In this document: positions 1-8,605 of the stretch, piece after piece | How the letters are laid out: each line of letters opens with the position of its first letter | Numbering within the stretch: position 1 is the first letter of the stretch | Source of the DNA: Larix sibirica | Taxonomy: Eukaryota; Streptophyta; Pinopsida; Pinales; Pinaceae | Assembly (NCBI GenBank): GCA_004151065.3 | Contig: NWUY0300001835.1 | Span: 88,031 to 109,067 of the forward strand | Reading direction: 5' to 3' | Length of the DNA stretch: 21,037 nt | The notes under the pieces: generated by a model | The model's input: only the letters and a program-made list of their open reading frames with translations | The model's database searches: none | Told to the model about the DNA's origin: nothing | Position numbers and translations under genes: made by a program

Positions 1-2800
1 AATCACCTTATTTGCTTCCATCACTATATTAGTACGATCCTGGATGGAATAATTTTGAAGCTCCTCAAATGTTTTCTCATTCATGAAGTCAATCACCTCT
101 CGGGAGATCTCATCTTTTTTACCTATACTCCTTTCCACGGTCCGTGCCTCTTGTGCGGCAGTTCTAGCAATCTCAAATTCCTCCTGTGCTATACTGAAAT
201 GAATCCACCGTGAGCTTATCAAAACTACCACATGTTCCCATATCGCGAACTTGGCACCTTTAATCAAATGCTTGCCAGTGAGCTTCCTAGACAGCTACTG
301 AATCTCAGCACATAGTTCATCACTAGCTTGTTGTATTTCTGAGATGAATTGATCTCGCTTGACTAGCTTTTCATTCATATTAAAAATCTCATCACACTTA
401 GCTTTTAGTTGGTCTTGAACCTGGTTCAGCTTGGCGTCCTTGATGCTCATCTCGGCTATCACTTGAACCAACCTATCAGCAAGATCTGAAACTAAGGACG
501 CTTGGAGGGATGGTGCTTTATGCTGAAGAATCGCCTAGTTCTTCCTTCTTGTGACCTCCAAATCACCTTCTAATGAGATGATCCTTTCCCTGAGTGATTT
601 GCCGTCAGTTACTGACTTTTCCAGCTCTGACTGTATCGCAACCACTTCCGTGGTCTGCAAGTGCTCAGTAGTAGGAATACTGAGCTTCTTTCTCAAGGTT
701 GAGATTTATTTATCTTTTTCTTTTAGCATGTCCTATCGCTGGGATTTTGTACCGCTTTAACGACTTGCTGCTCCAATTCAGTTGTTTGGCTTTAGTTGAA
801 GACTTCTCGTTCTTTAGTTGTTTCACTAGTTTATGCACTATGGCTTGTAGCTTGTGAGTGGTCATGGTGAACTTATGCAAATGTCTATATACTGCCTCTC
901 CTGTCTGTCGATGCAACTCTATGGTGTCTTTAGATGGGATCTCATCTTGCTTTATGGTTATCTGGGTGGCTTTGAAATTGGAGGGCATTTTCTTCCCCCC
1001 TGGCACAATCTGCTCTAAGATAGCATCTTCAGGGATCCCTCCTTAATATCCAGTGCAGATAGCATTCTGGATTGATTTCATGTATCAAGCTCCTGCTTCG
1101 GGAATAAAGGCTTTTCCAAATCCGTGTTATCTTATTTAATCTGTGCATAGAGTCCAAACAGGCCTGCTTCGATGGGTGAAGTAGTGACTAAGGATCCTTC
1201 CATAGACTGAGCATCCTGAATTTGCAACCATGTAGCAAATGGGAAACTTTCTAGGATGGCAGGTGTCACCGGAGTAGATGCTGACATACTCTTGAGGTCG
1301 CACTAGACGTACCTTCTAGCTTCAACCTCTTTGTCCTCGATCCCATACTGCCTGATTCTTCTTTCATGGTTGAGGACGTAGGTTCTGACATCTCTCTCTT
1401 CCCTAATGTATCCATCTTAAGGGGTGTCAGAATAATTGTTGTTTATGTGACCTTACCAGGATTCAGCGCAGCTTAACATTCTTCCCAACTATTTAAGTTG
1501 GCCATCTTGTCCAATAAAGCATGTGGCGCGTGGGGGAAAGCAGCGGAATGGGTTGCGTGCCTATTTTGAGAAATGATCCCTCTGGGATCATAATTTTGCT
1601 TCATGCTTTCAGGGAAATTGTACGAAGCCAGCACCTCCTTGACCTCCTTCTGAACAGCTCAGCTCTTCACTTTGAATGGCCCTGCTTCATTAGGGACTTT
1701 AAAAGTCCTGGTGTTGTTCCCCTTCATAAAATGTATGTTGTCACAGTTAAATATCTGACGAATGTACTCTAATGCAAATAGTCGAGGAGTCAAGAATGCA
1801 GGTAACCTGTATGGAGCCAATTCTGCCCCATACACTCGAATTTCTGTATGCTTTTCAAAACAAAACCAATCACCCACTGACTCATTAGGATTTAGCTAGA
1901 GTAGTTGCTTGCTTTCCGAAAAGACTCTCGGTGGGGAAGCATCAAAGAGTAAAGTATAAACACTGGAAACCACTGTATCCACAAATAGGGAGAAATCCTT
2001 CTGTGGGGGAGCCATCAGTACAAACCTATCAAGATCATCCTTGTTGAAAGAGCTCTTGTTGCTGAAGATAATCATGTACAAGAGGAAAGAGAAGAATCAA
2101 AACAATTTTCTCGATGAAAATTTCTTCTGCTGGAGATGAATTGACTGAGCTAGAAAGGCCGACCAATCCAGCTTGACAGGAGTCTCCTGTTGTGAAAGGT
2201 TCATCATAAAAAGCAAGCTGAACACAGCGTCATCAATCCCAATTTCATTGTCGTATCCAATGAAAACACATATCATTGACAGTATCGGCTTAGCAGGATC
2301 TGCAAACATCTCTAAGCTACACAGGGAAATGTTGTCTGACAAGCTATCCCCAGGTGGAAACAACAACTGGATGAAGGCATCCCTTCAGCGGGGAGCTCCC
2401 ACATCTTGTTTATTAAGACTTCTTCATCAAACTAGAAACCTGAGGCATCTTCACAAGTGCCAGTTAATTCCATGATTAGGTCCTTGCTTATAGGGCAAAC
2501 TACATTTCCTTGCCGGGAAACAATGGCCTTCCTCTCCAGTACATAGCACTCTGCACACCACCGTATCACTTCAAGGAAAGGTCTAGTTACCGGGAGAATC
2601 ATTCTAGTCAGTCTGGAATCTGATGCATTAAAAGGATCATATATGCTTTTTGCTTGCTCTACGGAATCAAGGGCTATCTGATGTAGGTTGGGGAAGGAGG
2701 AGATGGGGTCATGAAGGTCAAATAACTCATCATCGAGGTAGTCGTCTAGACTGCTGGTCAAGGACGTGGAAGCGACCTCAGGGGCAAGCTCAGAGGCCAT
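1..2800 (-). pseudogene. Decayed long ORF of unrecognised family, probably internal to an LTR element (continues off the left edge)
   Basis: The ORF starts at the ATG at 2800 (MASELAPEV) and can be followed leftward to base 1. In-frame stops interrupt it (for example near 2431, 537 and 297), and there are frame changes (for example near 2380, 1280, 1110 and 730). The first half looks globular: an acidic N-terminus, a segment with RPFLEVIRWCAECY, and a later segment with YGAELAPYRLPAFLTPRLFA (about 1740-1830). A basic RTKRLKLE patch lies near 1315-1340. From about 800 to 1 the translation is rich in E, K, Q and L with heptad-like spacing (SELEKSVTDGKSLRERIISL, LNQVQDQLKAKCDEI), which suggests a long coiled coil. 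I saw no CCHC knuckle, protease, reverse transcriptase or integrase motif. A TATAAATA box lies 134 bp upstream of the ATG. I do not recognise the family; an unusual gag-like or accessory ORF of a retroelement, or a host-derived pseudogene, are the alternatives. Confidence 0.6.
1573..1591. repeat. 8-bp palindrome with 3-nt loop at the duplication breakpoint
   Basis: The sequence reads ATGATCCC-TCT-GGGATCAT, a perfect 8-bp inverted repeat around TCT. The duplicated unit begins at the last base of the loop (1583). Copy B therefore keeps only the right arm, directly after the N. Confidence 0.9.
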
Positions 2801-2933
2801 GTTAACGTGGGGGTATGGATAGGATGTAGATTATGAATTGCTTTGGGAGCCTCGCAGTAGACAAGTGTAGAGGATAATGACTGGAGAGCATCAGAGCTGG
2901 AGGAAGAGTGCGTAAATGGCCCCTCTGGGAATG

Positions 2934-2941
2934 TATTTATA
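2934..2941 (-). promoter_or_regulatory. TATA box upstream of the unknown ORF
   Basis: The minus strand reads CCCTATAAATACATTCCC, a consensus plant TATA box. Transcription would be expected to start about 25-30 bases downstream, near 2905-2910, leaving a leader of roughly 105 bases before the ATG at 2800. The position fits a promoter inside the putative LTR at 2800-3752. Confidence 0.6.
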
Positions 2942-3249
2942 GGGAAAGATTTGAAAAAGGCGGAAATAAATGCAGGAACTACATGGAAAGTTGGGATTAG
3001 ATTGCAGGTTAAGGGGTAGATGGCCTCTTAAATGCTGGGGCGCTTACTCACAAATGCCGGTGGTAATGACCATTTAAGTACGACTTAGGTTAATGCGAGG
3101 GGGGAAGGAATGCGATGCACTAGAATGCGGTAAGCTGTAAACAAAGGTGTTTTCAGGGTATAGATAGAATGGTTTAAGGAAACTGCTTTCTGGGTCCTAA
3201 CTCAACGAGAGGCCGCCATGTGTTGCTAGCGGTCTTCATTCAGGATTGA

Positions 3250-3550
3250 CTTCAGAGTGCTAAAGTTCGAGCAGCTTGGGAATCCTGAAGCAATGACGGT
3301 CATTGATCCTATGTGCTGACCTCCTCGGGATGGGCATGCTTGTCGGTGCATCCTTTGCATGTGGAGCCCACTTCCGTCGTCGGTCAACTTCCCAGCGACT
3401 TGCGGTTAGGGAAATCACTGTAGCCGCTTTCTGTGGTTTCAGGGGACCGAAAATATGGTTTAGAAAAACCATTTTTCGCCCCCTGAATGATTGCGAGGTT
3501 GACACCTATCACCTACGATTTTCCATCAGGGGCGCCTTCAGAGTGTTAAA
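3250..3550. repeat. Pair of 15-bp direct repeats in the putative LTR
   Basis: CTTCAGAGTGCTAAA at 3250-3264 recurs as CTTCAGAGTGTTAAA at 3536-3550, with one mismatch and 286 bases apart. The preceding bases (TCAGG) are also shared. The hairpin at 3440-3485 lies between them. Copy B carries the same pair at 11009-11023 and 11295-11309. Confidence 0.55.
3440..3485. repeat. Imperfect 46-bp inverted repeat (hairpin) in the putative LTR
   Basis: The left arm starts CAGGGGACCG and ends ATGGTTT; the right arm starts AAACCAT and ends TTTTTCGCCCCCTG. They pair along roughly 20 positions around an AGAA loop, with bulges near the CGAAAA and CAGGGG parts. A further TCAGGGGCG at about 3524-3533 could pair with the CGCCCCCTGA of the right arm. 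It could be a regulatory palindrome of the LTR U3 region or a remnant of a small inserted element. Confidence 0.7.
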
Positions 3551-3752
3551 CCCCGGGCTCTTTCCACATCCTGACTGGATCTCTTCCGTCGATGTTTTCC
3601 CTTTGATTTTTCGAGATACCCGCCAGCTCGTGCAGTTCCATGAGGGGGAGTCCGTCTGTCATATAACATTTTCTGCTCAGTGGTGGCAGTATCTTTTTGC
3701 GGTGCAACTAGGATTCCCGCGACTGCTCCCGCTGATGATAATAGTACTAACA

Positions 3753-5367
3753 TTTGCAATGACCTTTGCTGTAATTTTATATATGTTGTTGCAGAGTGAA
3801 ATGGGTTGATAATTTTCAAAGTTCAGTCCTTTGACCTTTTCTGGGATCAAGGATATGAATGTTGAGTTGAATGTTGTTAATATTATACGCTTTTATCTTG
3901 ACTCCTTGATGACAGCTAAAATTTCCACCTCGAACAGGTCCATGAACGCCTCATAAAATTTAATAGCCTATCCATTAGGACCAAGGATTTTGTTGTGTTG
4001 CATAGTGCTCATGGCTTCTTTTAACTCCTCCATAATCATCGGGATCTGTAGCTCGAGGGAGTCCTCATCAAAGACCATGTTGGGGTAGGAATATGCCAAA
4101 ATCATCATGTGTAGTAGTGGCACTTCTTATTCTTGGGAATAGACTACCTTGAAATGCTTAACCCATAGGTCCGATAACTTTTGATTTCCTAAGTGTTCCA
4201 TCCCATCATCATCCTGTAATTCCCATATGGAGTTAACATTCTGCCTATGCATAATGTGATTATGGAGAAATTTCGTATTGTCATCGCCCAATTGAAGCTA
4301 AATGGAACGACTCTGTAATCGGGTAGAAACCTCTTCATCAAGTAAAATGTCCTTCTTGCGACTTTCCAAATTAAAGATTTCATGTTTTTGTAGGGAAGAA
4401 GAATAACCCCCTGGGTTAATGGAATAGAATTCCTCCAGCGCCGCTTCGATAGCTCGTAGCTCCGAAGTGATCTCAATTCTTTTCCTAGCAATCCACGAGA
4501 TGGACAATTCCTTTAATATTTTGAGATTATTAGTAAACTGGACAGGTACGGAGGAACCACTTTCTATGTTGAAGGGTTTCCATTCTTTGACAATCATTGC
4601 TTTGAAATCCACTTCCTTCAACCAGCGCACGTCAAATTTGAAAGGGCTTGGTGGTTTCCTTCTATTTGATTCAACTCAAGTAGTATGGGGTGATGATAAG
4701 AGTCACCTTCGATCCCAACCCATTACCTCACAGAGGCAATCGAACTGAGTGTGCCCTCGTTAATTAGGAACCGGTCCAATCTTTTGGCGATGTAAGCCTC
4801 CACGGACCGCATATTGTGCCATGTTGGTCTCAATTGAATGGGAGGGATATCCAACATGGAATGAGAAGTCAACATGTTGCTAAAGTATTCAGATAAGGGG
4901 TCTCGCTAAGATTGGTGCCCCCATATCTATGCATCTCCCATTGTAAAATTTAGGTCACCTCCAATGGTTAAACAATCCACCATCAATAAACTGACTACAA
5001 AAAAACAATCCCATAAATATTCCCTCTACTAGAAGGGACCATAAACGTTGACAAAAGAGTAGGCCAATCCTGTTTCATGAGAGAAAAGGATCGCCCCTGG
5101 GAAGGAATGAATGGCCCAACTGTTTTTCAGCAAGAAATGAGAAGATAACCAACATGTAATCAATCCTCCAGATCTCCCTGATGCATCAGAACATATGAAA
5201 TACCATCCGAGGAGGATCCTTTTAAGGTCATCTAAGATCACTTCACCAATAGCTAAACTTTAATGTAACATAATAATCTAAGGCCTGTAAACTTCCACCA
5301 ATTTTCTCAGGGATCATTTTTTGGAGGGTATCCCCAATCCTCGAACATTAAGGGAGAGGACCAGCAT
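3753..5367 (-). pseudogene. LINE ORF2: AP-endonuclease and N-terminal reverse transcriptase, disrupted and 3'-truncated
   Basis: ORF2 would nick target DNA and copy the element RNA at the nick. It begins at the ATG at 5367 with MLVLSLNVRGLG, the normal endonuclease opening. Next come CSDASGRSGGLITCW and NVYGPF (about 5040-5180), GGDLNF (the conserved GD-x-N site, about 4960), LDRFLIN (about 4770) and a degenerate DSYHHPI in place of the usual SDH site. The spacer contains WLKEVDFKAMIVKEW, then LQLGDDNTKFLHN (about 4255-4305). The reverse transcriptase starts at about 3945-3990 (HNKILGPNG) and reaches NYQPISLCNNIYKITAKVIA at 3754-3813. Stops are frequent (for example after NVRGLGIPSKK, after VYGPF and before LQLGDD). 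The catalytic YADD region is absent because homology ends at 3753. Confidence 0.85.
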
Positions 5368-5554
5368 CAAGGAAACTTATTCCCGGGTTTTCATTCTCTA
5401 AGTGACCCATATAATCTTCTTTGTCTCCCTGCACTAATGTCGATAACTGCTTGTGCTCTTGCCGATTCCATGATGCAACACCTTCCCCTAGCCTATGCAA
5501 AGAGTGTGATAGGCCCCAAATGGATCCTAGACCACGAGCTAAGGGTTTCAACTT

Positions 5555-7170
5555 TCATGACTTAGACCTCAAGTTGTAGCCATTGGTGGACTTTGGAATG
5601 GAAGTAGAAGGTGACGAGAGAATAGGGCTATCCGATGGAGTTGAAAGATTAATAAAAGAACAAGAGGCGGGGCAGGCCCCAATGGAAGCTAGAATAGTCT
5701 TGTTCAATGATATAGGTAAATCTAAAAAACCAAAAGAAAAAGACAGATCCTTCTGAGGTAAAGAAGAAGAATCCATCTTTGATGAGGGGCCCTTCCTCGT
5801 TAGGAGTGCTAGGTACAATGTCAGAAAAGGATTCCCAGGACGCTGAAACAGCCTTTGGGAGGAAAGGGGATGAAGGGGGACTGAGACTGAACATAGGAGT
5901 CAAAGTCAATGACTACATGAGGGGGTGTTGCAGTAGCCCAGTCATGGATAGAGAGGGAGAAAAAAGACGCCAAGGTTGTAATAGAGAGTCAGGAATAAAT
6001 TCTGGAGTTAAGAGTGACATAGGCATAATGGACTCACCAGGCAAGGGTCTAGAGCCTTCTGAATCCAAGGAAGGGGGAGTTGTTGTCCTCGTTTTTGTTG
6101 AGAAAGCACGCTCATTAGCCACAATCATATCTTGAGCAGGAGGGTCTGACCATTGCTTCTCCCTTGGAAGCTCTATTAGCTCTTTCTTTTTCCAAATCTG
6201 CTTCATGAAACCTTGGTGACATGACTTTGCAAGGTGTCCATATCGGTGACACCCATTACATTTGAAAGGGATACCAAAGTAATCTATGTGTTGGTTCTAT
6301 ATTCTACCCTCAACGAAATGCCAATTTCTTCAAGTATCCCTTCGCGGAGGTCCGGCTCAACTAAGACTCGTGCAACGGAGAGTATGCCTGTCTCCTAAAA
6401 TCCCATATCCGCTTTGAGGTAATTTCCCAGTGAGTTTCCTAGAAACTGGAAAATCTATGTTGTCCATAACTCTAGGGGAGGCCTGGGAATTTTACCCACA
6501 CCACTTTTTTATAGTACTTCTCTCTCCTGGAGTCGAAAAAGGGAGTCCAACATTTGAGTCAGAGGATATTTGAATCCCATTCCCAAATGCCTAAGAGGAG
6601 GGTTTTTTAGTCTGAAGCCTTTTCAAGAATCTCTCCCAACCATCCTCTAGTGAGGGCATATAGTTGCACCTCGTAGTCGAGAATCGAATACTAGTTCCGA
6701 GAAACCCAACTTTTGTAAGTGGAAATACTCATATGCCTACCTCCAAATCTTCCCACTAAAGCGTGTTTCGCCATGGTTATGGCTTCGTATGGTTCTACAT
6801 CTTCTCCGAGAGCAAGAAATCGTTTGTTTGACTTCTTAACACAAGGTTTTTTCTTACTTCTAGAGGGTGGTTACTCCTCAGTCGGTATATCAATATATTC
6901 ATTGGGAACATCGTGACGAACCTCTTTAAACACCCCTTCCTTAAAGGATGTAGAAGTCTTTTCATCCCGACCTCCATTATTAAGATGACCAAATCCCGAA
7001 GTATTGTCAGTTAATACTCTCGTAACCTGGAAGCTACGTAGGGGCGACTTCTCCAACCTCTGGACAAGTGGGGCCTTTTCAATCACATGTGAAACTACCA
7101 ATACCATTTTGTTTGGATCCTCGAAAAAAGAGGTGCATGTCAGTAATGAGGTAGATAATGGAAAGTCCAT
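5555..7170 (-). pseudogene. LINE ORF1 (nucleic-acid-binding protein), disrupted
   Basis: ORF1 of plant L1 elements encodes an RNA-binding chaperone-like protein that packages the element's transcript. The reading begins at the ATG at 7170 (MDFPLSTSL). The first in-frame stop is at 6871-6873, after the residues IPTEE, and the same frame then continues with a DUF4283-like segment (HALVGRFGGRHMS, later PRPPLELW and LGNSLGNYLKAD, then VARVLVEPDLREG). A frameshift near 6290 precedes the phrase IDYFGIPFKC that leads into a CCHC knuckle at 6219-6260. A variable linker follows, and the end NGYNLRSKS followed by a stop at 5555 is a usual LINE ORF1 C-terminus. At least one more frame change lies near 5790. 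The length is about 540 codons, normal for the family. Confidence 0.8.
6219..6260 (-). other. CCHC zinc knuckle in LINE ORF1
   Basis: The minus strand translates as CNGCHRYGHLAKSC, a perfect C-X2-C-X4-H-X4-C knuckle, preceded by GIPFK as is usual in the zf-CCHC_4 class of plant LINE ORF1 proteins. Copy B is at 13978-14019. All four zinc ligands survive although the ORF is broken. Confidence 0.9.
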
Positions 7171-7340
7171 CTCTACTTAATAGTCATAATGTTCACCTTG
7201 CCAGAAATCGAGAGTTGGCCAATTCGCACCTAGATGCAACTAAGGAGGAAGCTAAAAAACTGAAACAAGAATGCCAAACCCCAGGACATTACCACCATGA
7301 AGCCCTAGGAAGTTGCAAAGCCAAAAACCTCAAGAGGGAT

Positions 7341-7946
7341 TATTCCTAAACTTTACAAATAGTCAAGTGGATTGATTTGGTGTCTTCTGCAGTTTTTCTT
7401 GTATCATGGAATTTAGTGTATGATAGCTTGACCATAGGCGATTATGTCAACGGACAGTTCAAGGAGGGATGATACCCAACGACTATTGTATATTGAATGC
7501 CTTTTGCAACCTTGATCAAAATTTTGCAGTATTCTTCCCAATCTAGCAATCATAACAATCGCCAAAGTGACCACTACAGGTCGAGTGATACCTAGATGGT
7601 CAATAATCAAATTCCCTTTTACATCGGTTTCGCATTCCCTCAATTATAGATTCATTCCATTAGAATTTTATAGCTTGGCACTTGGGGTTCTTCAGAACTA
7701 AATTGTATACCTTTTCTATTGTATCTGAATGGATTGATGTATCGATTGTATGCCAATGGAATGATTTTTCTCTTCTTTCTATTTGGCAGCAGAATAATTT
7801 CCTTCATGAAATTCAATAGTAGTTAAAACTTTACGTTGCAACAAAAATATTGAATTTAAATGGCCAAGGCCCTAATTTTAGTCAAAGACCTAGAATAATA
7901 GAAGCTCTGAAATTTGTGTGTGACCGGCAACTAGGATTGAGACGGA
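7341..7946. other. Unassigned sequence between the LINE 5' end and the PBS-like site
   Basis: I see no intact gene here. The position would correspond to the start of the internal region of the LTR element whose PBS lies at 7947-7958, but I could not recognise a gag protein. A short minus-strand stretch (about 7490-7550) reads LDWEEYCKILIKVAKGIQY, which resembles the phrase before the catalytic loop of plant receptor-like kinases, but no other kinase motif follows. A7444 is C in copy B, which removes a stop codon in that frame. Copy B spans 15100-15705. Confidence 0.4.
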
Positions 7947-7958
7947 GATCTGATACCA
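7947..7958 (-). other. Primer-binding-site-like sequence (tRNA-iMet type)
   Basis: The minus strand reads TGGTATCAGATC, matching the common plant PBS TGGTATCAGAGC at 11 of 12 positions. It lies one base from CTTCACA, a plausible LTR 3' end, as in plant Copia elements where a short spacer separates the LTR from the PBS. This implies an LTR to the right (7960 onward) and the element's internal region to the left. Confidence 0.5.
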
Positions 7959-7959
7959 A

Positions 7960-8592
7960 TGTGAAGAACTACAGTTTGTTCACTGAGTAAATATCCAAAA
8001 TAGATATGCAAGTATAAAAGAATCCATATGGATAAATATATATAATATGATAAAACTAAGAAATGATAGAAGATACAATGATAGTGTCGTATATATACAA
8101 ATTCTAAAGGCACTTATAGCAATTGTTCATGAAGAGATGTGTCCCTTAGTTATACATGTGTGTGTGTGTGTGTGTGTGTGTTATAAAGGGGAATACAAAA
8201 AAGGAGGGACAAGGGAATCAATTGAGGAAATTAATGGCAAAAATAGGACAGTTACCTAGCTCATCAAAATTTGATAATTTTCTTTTTTGGAATTATAGTT
8301 TCATTTGATTTGTGAACTTTAACCATGGAATGTTTCTTTTAGGGGATTTGACCAATTATAAAACAATCTAAATCACCATACTTTCAACAACAATAGTCGA
8401 TCAAAGTGGAACTTTACCTCACCAATTATTTTTTAAACTCACCTAAAATGTTGAATTTGTCCACTTATTGACTCACTCCCTTTGAAAAATGTCTTTAGCA
8501 TATTAAGGAAGTACTCCATAAAAAGTTAACTTAATTGGTCAAAAGAGAGAATTAACTTCCATTTTACCATATGCTTACTCCTTTTTCACACA
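7960..8592 (-). mobile_element. Putative LTR of an older Copia-like element (far boundary uncertain)
   Basis: The left edge is set by the PBS-like site: on the minus strand the LTR would end CTTCACA just before it. A matching start, TGTGAA, occurs at about 8592-8585 (copy A), giving inverted termini TGTGAA/TTCACA and an LTR near 630 bp. That start lies at the edge of the (CA)9 tract, so it may be coincidental, and copy B has a substitution there (T8586A). TATATATA-type promoter candidates lie near 8090-8097. The copy B equivalent is 15719 to about 16351. Confidence 0.35.
8157..8180 (+). repeat. (TG)12 microsatellite, copy A
   Basis: This is a pure TG dinucleotide tract of 12 units. The same length is found in copy B at 15916-15939, although C8155 just before it is T in copy B. 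Confidence 0.97.
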
Positions 8593-8604
8593 CACACACA
8601 CACA
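8587..8604 (+). repeat. (CA)9 microsatellite, copy A
   Basis: This is a pure CA tract of nine units, preceded by TTTTT (TTTTA in copy B at 16346-16363). The unit count is unchanged between copies. Confidence 0.97.
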
Positions 8605-8605
8605 T

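Larger units (their letters stand above)
2800..3752 (-). mobile_element. Putative LTR (about 950 bp) inserted in a LINE
   Basis: LINE reverse transcriptase homology on the minus strand ends abruptly at about 3753, and the very next bases read TGTTAG, a typical LTR start. A candidate matching end, TAACA, lies just before TGG at the ORF's ATG, giving short inverted termini TGTTA/TAACA. The TATAAATA box at 2934-2941 lies inside. The TGG that follows would be the primer-binding position, but the sequence matches the tRNA-iMet PBS consensus at only about 9 of 12 bases, which is weak. The second LTR and second target-site copy are outside the window, so the LTR identity is inferred. The right boundary (3752) is firmer than the left one. 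Confidence 0.45.
3753..7340 (-). mobile_element. Decayed L1-type LINE, interrupted in its reverse transcriptase
   Basis: Read on the minus strand this is a plant L1-type non-LTR retrotransposon: a 5' leader (about 7340-7171), ORF1 (7170-5555), and ORF2 beginning at 5367 with endonuclease then reverse transcriptase. Homology stops at 3753, after the reverse transcriptase segment ending KVIA. The remaining RT, zf-RVT, RNase H and poly(A) parts are missing. LINEs normally lose their 5' end, so loss of the 3' part means something interrupted it, best explained by the LTR that starts at 3752. Both ORFs contain stops and frameshifts, so the element is dead. The 5' boundary near 7340 is approximate. 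Confidence 0.85.

Noticed and set aside
2789-2800. TGGCCTCTGAGC as a primer binding site next to the putative LTR end
   Set aside because: It matches the tRNA-iMet PBS at only about 9 of 12 positions and overlaps the start codon of the ORF. I kept the LTR call but do not count this as support.
1-2800. Programmed read-through or stop-codon reassignment in the unknown ORF
   Set aside because: The in-frame stops are a mix of TAG, TGA and TAA and come with frameshifts, so ordinary decay explains them.
3303-3809. 168-codon plus-strand open frame (and its copy at 11062-11568)
   Set aside because: It is the longest open frame in the window, but it runs antisense across the junction between the putative LTR and the LINE reverse transcriptase. 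It has no known motif, so it is a chance frame.
5779-6135. 118-codon plus-strand open frame
   Set aside because: It lies antisense to the low-complexity linker of LINE ORF1, whose minus-strand reading has family motifs on both sides. It is a shadow frame.
8047-8259. Open frame with a VCVCVCVC run
   Set aside because: The run is the translation of the (TG)12 microsatellite. No start context or motif supports a gene.
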